A stretch of 64,000 bases of DNA from Acanthococcus lagerstroemiae (taxonomy: Eukaryota; Arthropoda; Insecta; Hemiptera; Eriococcidae), in contig CM063110.1 in assembly GCA_031841125.1 (NCBI GenBank), positions 36,161,214-36,225,213 of the forward strand, written 5' to 3'. The first letter of the stretch is position 1. Each line of letters opens with the position of its first letter. A program made the translations under genes and the position numbers. The notes below the pieces were generated by a model. It ran no database searches, was not told the DNA's origin, and saw only the letters and a list, made by a program, of their open reading frames with translations. This document shows, in pieces, positions 55,552 through 64,000 of the stretch.

Positions 55552-57599
55552 CACAGTTTTTTCCTTCCTATAATAATACATTATTCAGAAATAATGAAAT
55601 GTCTATAATGTATAGGCACCATTTGGAAGATTTTCTGAAAAAGTTGTAATCAAATCTGTGATAATTTTGTCATTTAGGTGTAGCGATATATATGGTGAAA
55701 CAATCAATTTGAGTTTTGAGTTGGGATGGCACAAGGAATAATTTCCTTCCCTTCATATTCTTGTTATCAATATTATCAACACAGGTCAGTTTTCCCTTTT
55801 GTTCAAGCACCAACTGGACGCTGTTAGCGACATTTGTAGAAAAAACCTAGTTATTATATCGTTGGAAAAAGCGTAAAAAGTAGATTTTTTTATTTTAAAT
55901 TGAGACCCCGATACAAAAATGTGCATCAACGTTGAAAAAAGCTTATGAGTAAACGCCATGTTCATAAACCGGCATTATTCATTCCCTTTCAATGTTACAT
56001 TTCCTTAAAAAAAGAAAACAAAAAAACAAACAGATTTTATCGCTTGGACAGTTTTTGCTTTGGACGCTGCTAAGCAAAACAAAACTAAGCGACATTTTTG
56101 TTCACAAAATAAGTTTAGTACCTATCATGGTAATAGCGTAAAAAGTAGAATTTTACAAGGAAATGTTAAATATTAAGAAAGCAATATGCTACGCTCAATT
56201 TTTTTTTTTTTTTTAATTTGAACGTAAGCATGTCCATACAAAATTCGCGTATATTTGAAATTGGAAAAATGCGCCCAGGTATCTGCGATCAGTGGATGCT
56301 TTTAGAGGTCTACGCAAGCATTTACACAAAATTCCTTGTCCGGCAAAACACGTTAACCACAAATCCAAAACTGTTATCAGTACTATTACGGAAATACGTA
56401 TAGCCTATCTAGAGCGGCATACGCTAGGTGATGCTACAATGTAGATAATATACAGTTTCAGAGCACCAAGAGTTTCATACTCTGTTTTCGCAGCTTTGTA
56501 GCGTCACAGCTATCAAATTTAGTAAAGAAATTGTAAGGAGCCGTCTTGGTTGGAAATTTGATGTAAAATCATTTTGTTACAGAGCTATTTTAGTTATGCA
56601 GTTGATAAGTGACAAGAAAAACAAGAATGAAATAGGGCACATGTTTTCCAGGGTGATGGACGAAGCAAATCAAGGAGGGCTGGGAGACTTATTATGTTCA
56701 TTAGGACGTGTATCTATCTCTTCTATGTACTTCGTGAAAAAACCGTTCTGTCGGAATTCGTGCGAATCTTCCTTGCGCTATAATTCCGACTAACGAGAAA
56801 TCAGTTTCGTGAACAGCTTTAGCGAGCTTCACTGCTTAATTTTGGTAGTTATTTCACCCACGAGAGTTAAAACATTGATGATTTGCTTCTGAAGCGCGTC
56901 TCAACTGCGAGATAATTGAAATATTCTAAGACCAATCTCACGTTTTTCTTGAAATAGATCGCAATTGCCATGAACCAAACTTCAAATTGTCGTGAGATTT
57001 ATATTTTTCACATGTGACCTGGTCTAATTGGAAATTGAATGGATCTCGAGTTTGGCATAAGTGAACATGAGATATTTTTTCTTTCTTCCGTGGCTTTTGC
57101 CCTTTTACAAGGAGACAAAACAGAGACATTTTTGAATTCGACGTTGTCAAGTTTTCCCGAGATAATTCGAACCATAATTATAGATACTTCCAGAGAAAAT
57201 GATCTAGCAAATACCACAGTTCGACGGACCATTCATTTGTTTATTTGAATCCTATCGGGGTTTGGACTACCATACTGGACCGGCCATGACTGCACCAACA
57301 CCACATCCACTCTTTATAATACACGAGTATCGACGTTGAAGTTGTGTATTCTTCAAAAAAGAATTTTCTCGTACAACCATATAACAGTATTTCATATTTT
57401 TTCAAGTTGTTAATCAGAAACATTACACTCAAAATTGCCTTTTCCGTAATATTCTTAATCACTTAGTTTCGAACACTCGAGGAGTGGCTTAGAAGTCATA
57501 GTTTGTCATAGACATATTGTTATTCTAGGTATGGCAAACAGTCATTCTACCGGAAGAACGCTGTACCCTACAAACAATACCCAGAATTAAATAGTAAAA
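55552..57599. other. Unassigned; one diverged direct repeat
   Basis: GGACGCTGTTAGCGACATTT (55816) and GGACGCTGCTAAG...GCGACATTTTT (56062) start two blocks that both end TAGCGTAAAAAGTAGA-like about 245 bp apart. A T-run of 20 is at 56195-56216. No gene is recognised. Confidence 0.4.
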
Positions 57600-59995
57600 A
57601 CTTTATTTTAAAGTAACTGTAATAATACACGAATAAATAAAAGTAGCATGAATAACAATTTGTTTTTATTTTTAAGTGGTTCTTTTATGAAATACACATA
57701 ATATTATTCATACAATGCAAACGAAATTATTTGTTTTAATTTTATACTATTTTATATATTAAAAGCTCATTTGTTTACTTTTTTTCGTGTTTTCCCTTTT
57801 TGCTCATTTTTTTTGTTGATTTTTCATTTTGCAATAATAGCTTTAAATTAAAAAAAAAAAAAAAAATTGATGAATACTCAGTAAACTGACAGTTACATAA
57901 AAAAAAAGAACCGAAAAACAAGTAACTTGTAATTAAAATAAATGTAACTACAGTACAGTATTTTCATTAACTTAAAGAATAATAGTGATTATTATATTCT
58001 AGACAAAAAGTTTCCAAGAAAAATACAATACGTTTTCTCGTTTATGTCGTTTAAATATAACAATAGGCCAAATTTTAAATCATAAAAAGCGTTAACATTC
58101 ACACGCGTACCCACAATACAATTATATCCTATACACGATTAAACTGCGAATTAAATATTATGTTCTGAAAACAACAAAAAATATAGAACTAAACCTAAGT
58201 ATCACTTTTTAATTAAATAATTAATTTTCGGCCCGCTCTCGCCGACCAAAAAGAACGCGATAAAAAAAAATAAAATTATAATACCTTAATCTGTTAAAAT
58301 GTAATTCAGTAAATGTATATCTCTGATTATAATAGGGAATTACACATCACTTCACCTCTGAGACGGCAACGGCTAAGCCACGTGCGCCGGTACAGCGTCG
58401 CATTCGATGTACAGGTAGAAATTAGGGTGTTCCATCGAATGGACCAGACCTTTCCTATGTAAATGTTAATCGAGACTAAGACGGGTTCAAAGTGCCGAGG
58501 AATGTGACCATGGTTCGTGAAAAAGGAGTAAAAAACAAAAAAGGGTACGACTCCGCCTTTCAAAGTGAAAGTGCGACCATATGTTGAAATTGTTCACGAA
58601 AACGTACCTTTTTTATTAGGTCTTTTTCCCACAATGCAAAAAGGGATCAGGTCGCAATTTCGATATTGAAAGGCGGACACACGATTTCACTAACGCTGCC
58701 TGGCGTTCTGCTACCGGAGTAACACGAAGGAACGATGTAATTTTATTCGCAACCATCTCCGCTGGAATACGCGTTCGCGATCAACGCTTGCGAAGATACT
58801 CAGTGTGAACAGCCACAAAATAATATCAGGTATTTCGAGTTCGATCTGAGCACGCAGTTATATACGATCAAAACTCGACACTTGTTCGCCTATGATTCAA
58901 TTAACGTCAAATCGATACCAAAAAAAAAAAAGAGGGAAAAACGGTACACACGAAAAAAAATCAACAAATATTTGTACACGAAAAAAAAATAAAAGGAAAA
59001 CAAAAGATCAACAAATTACGATAACATTTCGTAATTAAATTTTCTTTAAATATAATATATATATATAATTGAGTCACTATTACAGTAAAATTAATGGTTT
59101 GCACGTAAACACTAAGGGAGAAAAAAAAAGAAAGAAAAATCACGAAAATATTCATCGTTAGAAAAATAATAATAAAAATAAATATACTAATCGTATATAG
59201 AAGGGTATAAAATATTAGTCTCGAATTCGAATGCCAAATATAATCGTACCGGTTCAATGAACGTCTTTAGAATGTGGAAAAAAATCACACTAATTGAAAG
59301 GGATGATTTTTTTCATATTTTTTCTTCGATTCAATACGGATTCGGACGTGAAAAATGAAAAAAAACAACGAAAAAACAACAACGTAGGAACACGAAATTA
59401 TAGTTTCGTGACTAAAGTATCCTCATTACATAAATAATATTATAATAGACGAACAAGCAAAAGTTGAGAAAAAAACACTCGCTTAAACAAAATTTCCAAA
59501 AAACAATAAAACATAAGACCCGCTGAACGTTGAAACGAAGCGATTATATCGGGTAAAAAAAATTTATAGTATTATATAGAATATATATAAATTCGCGAAC
59601 ATTCGAAAACTAGTTTTTCCGATCAGTTATTTACACAATTTATACAAAAGAAAATATTACTGGTAATATAATGATCAATAATTTTCGCTTACTAATGATT
59701 TTTTATATACAAGAGGGAGAAAAAATTAAAGAACCTATACACGAAAAGAAGAAAAAACAAAACGACAGTAACCGAAGCGAGAATAAAGCGAATGAAACAC
59801 GTCGTGTTAAGTACAATAAATCTTGGTTTCGCTCTCCGTCTTCCGAACGACGAAAATAATAAAAATGTATATAATCGGGGTAAAATGACGATATGATAAC
59901 AATCTATATACCAACGTGAAAAAAAATAACACAATTTTCATTTTCCTGTGAAAGAAAAAGTAACAAATTCGAGACGCTTATAGCACGATATTTTT
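57600..59995 (-). other. Possible long 3' untranslated region of a minus-strand host gene
   Basis: About 2.4 kb without any recognisable transposon vocabulary, AT-rich with many homopolymer runs and interspersed CpG, and no long frame. On the minus strand there are several AATAAA words near the low end (inverse TTTATT at 57602 and nearby). This composition is typical of long neural-type 3' untranslated regions, and a short candidate terminal exon lies directly upstream (59996-60073). Inference only. Confidence 0.3.
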
Positions 59996-60073
59996 TTAAT
60001 TTTGTTTTCTAGACTGGCATTTAAGTACACAATCAGAAGGCACTGGTGGACGATACAGTCGGCAATTCACATC
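59996..60073 (-). CDS. Candidate terminal exon, cysteine-rich C terminus
   Basis: On the minus strand AATTTTAG (60081-60074) could be a splice acceptor. From 60073 one phase stays open to a TAA at 59998-59996 and reads DVNCRLYRPPVPSDC then VLKCQSRKQN: three cysteines in 26 codons. The C-x(5-6)-P-x-P-x-D-C spacing is vaguely like a thrombospondin type-1 linker, but this is far too short to assign. A second phase also stays open for 12 codons, so coding is unproven. A further acceptor-like site with a short frame (GNGGDTRVI) lies at about 60345. Confidence 0.2.
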   Translation of the reverse strand, partial: DVNCRLYRPPVPSDCVLKCQSRKQN

Positions 60074-60488
60074 CTAAAATTTCAACACACAAAAAGAAAA
60101 ACATGAATATATAATCACAATATTTTTCACACAGTAGCATTATATTATATAGAAAAGCTTAAAACCGGAACAAAATAGCAAAGTCTACATACGCTTTGTG
60201 TCAGTTTTATTGAGCTGTTTTAGCAGCGTACTTCGGATGTTGTAATTTTTCAGTGAGTTCTAGCGGATACTTTTAATACAGTAGAGCTTGTAATAATATG
60301 ATGTTTACGTGCTGGGTTTTCAAATGACTCGAGTATCACCACCATTGCCTAAATACAAAGCAATATTTGTTTTACAACCATGTACACAACGAAGTTCACA
60401 CATAGATCGCGGTTATATAGATACGGGCTTTTTAGCCATAAATGTGTTAAAAACAGTCTCTTGAAAAGGAGACCTTAAAAATAATTAA
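60074..60488. other. Unassigned DNA
   Basis: Non-repetitive; possible intron of the minus-strand gene suspected above. Confidence 0.3.
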
Positions 60489-61027
60489 CAGGGTGGCCAC
60501 GGTTTTGGAAAAACTGGAAATCAGGGAAAAGTCAGGAAATTTTTTCAGTCAGGGAATTTTCAAAAAATACATTATTTAGATCCAGAAATGAAACAGTTAA
60601 GCTAAACACACTGTCCAAGTTAGTTTCAAACCATTTGACATCATTTTTTAGGGTGCATTCATGTATGTCAAATATTTTTCGCATTTATTATTATTATAGT
60701 AAGTTTTGTTTTTATTCAAAAATGTCGCTTCATTGTACGCCAAATATTTTTCGAGATAATTATTGAATATATTATTTTGTTCGAGTATTATCTATAAAAA
60801 ACTGAATAAAAAGAATTTTTTCCTGATGGTTGGTGCCTAAGATTTTTGTTAACTACCTATTGGTAGGAAATTACGGTACTAGAAATTGAAGAAAAAAATT
60901 GAGTGACAACACTCATTAATGAACTTTCAACCAGTAGGCTTACTCGTTGAGAAAAAATTGAGAATAGGATCTGGAAAAATCAGGGAAAGTCGGGGAAATT
61001 CATAATTGAAGAAAAATGGCCACCCTG
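60489..61027. mobile_element. hAT-like MITE, 539 bp
   Basis: Ends CAGGGTGGCCACGG and the inverse of CAGGGTGGCCATTTTTC; the first 11 bases match exactly. ATTAA lies on both sides (60484-60488, 61028-61032), a 5-bp rather than the usual 8-bp duplication. Inside are TCAGGGAAAAGTCAGG and, near the far end, ATCAGGGAAAGTCGGGG. Members or relics of the same type are at 1230-1494 and 18594-18931. Confidence 0.75.
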
Positions 61028-61156
61028 ATTAATGCCAGGCTCTTTTTCCCACACATTATTTTCACACATACGTCGAAATGGCAGCCAGAATAAACTAGCT
61101 ATAACACTACGTAACAGCATAAAAAACAATGGGATGAGATTATATGATTTTAGCTG

Positions 61157-61204
61157 TATTTTGAACGCTGAACACGATGGCGTTATTCATTTTTCTCGAT
61201 AACC
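61157..61204. repeat. Fragment of the 51977-52445 foldback arm
   Basis: TTTTGAACGCTGAACACGAT followed by a GGCG word and TTTTTCTCGATAAC matches the arms at 52030-52081 and 52332-52380. Confidence 0.5.
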
Positions 61205-61663
61205 TCTCGTTTTCCGTATTCAAAATTAAAATTTTATTAAAATTTTCACGTTTTGTTTCTTTTGGTCGTGCAGGAATAGCTACACTGATATCATTTTGAT
61301 GATACTAAAATTTGCATTATAGGAAAAAACAATGAACTATAATCAAAAAATTAACATCAGCATTAAATTCCTCGTTGAAAATACATGTAAATCATGTATT
61401 CTCATGTCATTGTTTTTTGAAAAATTTCAAATTGTTGTGTAGTGTAATCGCTCGCTTTATAGCTCGCTTTCAAGAGTATTAAAAAAGAGACCTCAATGAT
61501 AATTAATTTGAGGCCCCTTTTCTCAGTCATTCTTTTTTTCAAATGCATCAAAAATTGCGAACAGGGCACAGTAGCTATAATCGCATGGATGGTTCTCACT
61601 CTCCTAGCGGAAAATTATCATTTATCAAGTCACGCTGATCCAGGGATAGACATCATAATTATA

Positions 61664-61722
61664 ATTGGGATATAAACCTGCACTAGAGTGCGCTGCAAGA
61701 TCACTTGTGCGGGTGTTAGCGG
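61664..61722. repeat. 59-bp dispersed repeat, copy 1
   Basis: ATTGGGAT-TAAACCTGCACTAGAGTGCG-TGCAA-AT-AC-TG-GCGGGTGTTAGCGG, found again at 63937-63995. CACTAGAGTG is a near palindrome. Confidence 0.75.
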
Positions 61723-61871
61723 GGGAAAATGAAAAGGTAATCATGTGTACCTTCAAATAGAAACACTGCTGGAGGGTAACAAACGAGTAGAAATTACTCT
61801 ACCAGTGGAGCTTTTTATAATTCTATTTTTTAGTGATGATGCAGTTACAATTGAATTGGTTGGAACTAAAT

Positions 61872-62063
61872 GGGGTTAAGTCCAAAAATCGCACTTTTCA
61901 AGAAGCGAAAAAAACTTGCTTTATTCGCAAATTTGAAAATCGTGGAACACGTCCTTCAGGGTGGTGGTAGAAGGTCACTAGAGACAACTTTTAAGCCTGG
62001 TCCCGTCGAATAAAATCTTGATGAACCGAAGCTAGGGGGCTCAAAGTTTTTGGACTTAACCCC
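61872..62063. repeat. 192-bp unit with 17-bp perfect terminal inverted repeat
   Basis: GGGGTTAAGTCCAAAAA at 61872-61888 and its exact inverse at 62047-62063. No target duplication is visible, so a MITE or a chance hairpin are both possible. Confidence 0.5.
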
Positions 62064-63936
62064 TTTTGATTCAGAAAGATTTTTTCGCAGTTTTACGGCT
62101 CGAAATTGCCCCTTCCCTCCTTTTGTAGCTAGACATAAAGGAGCCACCTTAGTCTTGGTCCCATTCCAATCGAGCAAAATCCCTGCTTGTAAGAAAAACA
62201 GAAATTCTGAAGCTGCATTGGAAGATTGTGGTTTCGTTTTTGAAAATAGCACTTTTCAGGTATAAAAATGCAAAAAGAGAAGGGTGGGCGGGAATTTGTT
62301 ATTTATTTCTACTTTTAACACTAAATTACACTATTTTTAAACAATTTCTGGAAAAAATCCATTTTTTGAAGAAAAAAAATTTACAAAAAAATGAGAGAAA
62401 GTGATGTTGCCAAAAAGCACTTTCCCGGCTGTTTTACGAAATTTCGACCACACCAACAGATCCGCGATACTTCAATACCCCATAATCCGTGAAAAAAGCA
62501 AAAACGACAAAAGTGGACTTACCCTCTTTTAGCTCTAACCGATTCAATTTAGGACAGATTTTCTTCGAAAATGAACTTCTAATCAACTTAATGATAGCTG
62601 AAGTTAGCTACACGCTTATGGATAAATCCCCATGATCACCCATCACCCATTCATTCCACTGATAAGACTTTACATCTCAATAAATTCAATTGATAAAAAA
62701 AAAGCTTAGATCTACGATCTGAATCATCGTGATCTCATTTCTAAAAAAGATGAGATTAAAAATATCGCAAAAATCGGAATCGTGATTTACAGATCGAAAA
62801 AGGTTACAAAATTCTGAACGTTTTCATAGAGATAGTTTCCCTCATCTTAAACCACTGAATTCATGATCTTGCACATCCCTACTCTAATCTCATGATGCAA
62901 ACGATTTCCTTCTTTTACATTTTCACAGGCGAACTCTCTCATGGATACCAATGTCAACACGAAACATCCATCACTTTTTCAACATGACATGATGGTCGAA
63001 TTTGATACAGAATTCGATACCAAAGTCCGAGATATATCATCGACTTTTGGATCGAATTGCGCATCGTCACTGACGTATAATTCCATCCAAATGGTGAGCT
63101 GACATTGTAACTCGGCTTTGGTACTGAGTTCTATATCAAATTCAACCACAACGTCTTATTGACCAAGTGACAGATTTTCAATGTTGACCCGAGTCAGATT
63201 TTTGTACCAATTGTGTTCCAAGAATCATTTCCGCGATTTGGTATTATTAAAAATCACATGTAAGAAAGAGGAAGGGCTGACTGTAACACTGATAACTCCA
63301 ATCAAAGTAGCTTATATCTGGTGGCAATTTTGGGAACTAGGGCTCCGCGTGTTCATTTATATTTCAACATCAAATTTAATATACATTCATAACATTCATC
63401 ATAGACTAAATTGCAAAACTGTCAGTGGCCGAAAATGAAATTTTCAAAGAAATAGGAAAAAGAAAAATCCTTGTTGTATCACAAACATTCCCCAAGACTA
63501 AGTATGGTAACTGGACATTTTCTATGCCCACCAATAAATAAGGAATACGGTCTTCAGTTTTTGCAACATTGTTATTTGGTCTCGATATTCTGCAGTAATT
63601 ACAAACTTCTTTTTTCTGAATCATTCTGTTTCTTTAAAAGTAGTTTCTTGCGACCGAAGACAGCGTAAAGGCGATTTTTTAGAATTAATAAATAAGTAAG
63701 TATCAGTGCGGGGGGATTTTGCAGTTTAAGGCACGTTATGATACGGTCATCTGTCTTCCCATTATCTCTTCAGAAAATCACAGGCAACGCTAATGACTGT
63801 GTAACAGTGTTAGACGAGAGGGGATTCTTAAATTTTATCCAATTCGATCGTTTTGAAGCAGAGAACATCCAATTCTGGAAAGCACTGATGCAACGCTGAT
63901 AACGTTGCTGATCATTTTCCATCAGCAATACCAACC
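62064..63936. other. Unassigned DNA
   Basis: No supported gene. Between about 62940 and 63180 there are words such as GAATTTGATACAGAATTCGATACC and TGGTACTGAGTTCTATATCAAATTC, a loose inverted similarity. Open frames at 63181-63438 and 63471-63668 have no recognisable domain. Confidence 0.4.
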
Positions 63937-64000
63937 ATTGGGATTTAAACCTGCACTAGAGTGCGATGCAAAATTACCTGCGCGGGTGTTAGCGGATGAA
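63937..64000. repeat. 59-bp dispersed repeat, copy 2, at the window edge
   Basis: Same sequence as 61664-61722, offset 2273 bp, same orientation. Similarity may continue past the window end. Confidence 0.7.

Noticed and set aside
1..64000. CRISPR array, bacterial operons or rRNA genes
   Set aside because: No regularly spaced identical short repeats, no Shine-Dalgarno-led gene strings and no rRNA core sequence; the window is eukaryotic.

Overview
This is a gene-poor, AT-rich piece of an animal nuclear genome, most likely an insect. The basis is the mix of 5'-truncated non-LTR retrotransposons of several clades, many hAT-type MITEs, a Helitron with insect-style ends, a MULE relic, a tRNA-derived SINE, and CpG-normal unique DNA between them. 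I could not identify the species; a large, repeat-rich insect genome (hemipteran-like) is only an impression. There is no bacterial-style gene organisation, no intact protein gene, no rRNA, no free-standing tRNA gene and no CRISPR. Almost every open frame is a decayed transposon protein, its antisense shadow, or chance.

Layout. 0-9 kb: a hAT MITE with 8-bp target duplication (367-530), a TIR element (3538-4251), a LINE ORF1 relic split by a 1.03-kb long-inverted-repeat element (4914-5947), unique CpG-rich DNA, a LINE C-terminal tail (8111-8348) and a 70-bp tandem repeat. 9-24 kb: an R1/Jockey-type LINE on the minus strand, a degenerate GACTC-type tandem array, more LINE relics on both strands, a 77-bp perfect foldback inside one of them (21297-21373), a SINE fragment and a MULE transposase relic. 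24-33 kb: mostly unassigned DNA, then the best preserved LINE (RTE-like, about 28.97-32.51 kb, with a TGATT-type 3' tail), split by a foldback that itself carries hAT-like ends. 33.5-42 kb: a nest. Two ~1-kb arms lie in opposite orientation; the 6.1-kb space between them is almost entirely a palindromic MITE, a 3.45-kb Helitron (35098-38549), and a 1.97-kb TIR element (38658-40629) carrying a 999-bp composite hAT unit (38781-39779). 42-52 kb: a SINE, two LINE endonuclease fragments facing each other, a second copy of the palindromic MITE, and a chimeric LINE block present twice in direct orientation (about 45.06 and 48.72 kb). 52-56 kb: foldback and hAT elements, one holding the second copy of the 77-bp foldback. 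56-64 kb: mostly unique; 57.6-60.1 kb looks like a long 3' untranslated region of a host gene on the minus strand, ending in a weak candidate terminal exon at 59996-60073.

The parts relate to each other mainly by nesting. Several insertions sit inside LINE coding sequence, which lets the empty site be inferred and the target duplication read: 4 bp for the 77-bp foldback, about 8 bp for the element in the 42.5-kb endonuclease, TA for the foldback in the 29-kb endonuclease. The strongest lead is a small family whose termini start GAGGAG. It is seen as a 77-bp nearly perfect hairpin (two copies, same length, each with a 4-bp A/T target duplication) and as the ends of the 1.97-kb element, which has iterated CCAAAACG motifs inside.
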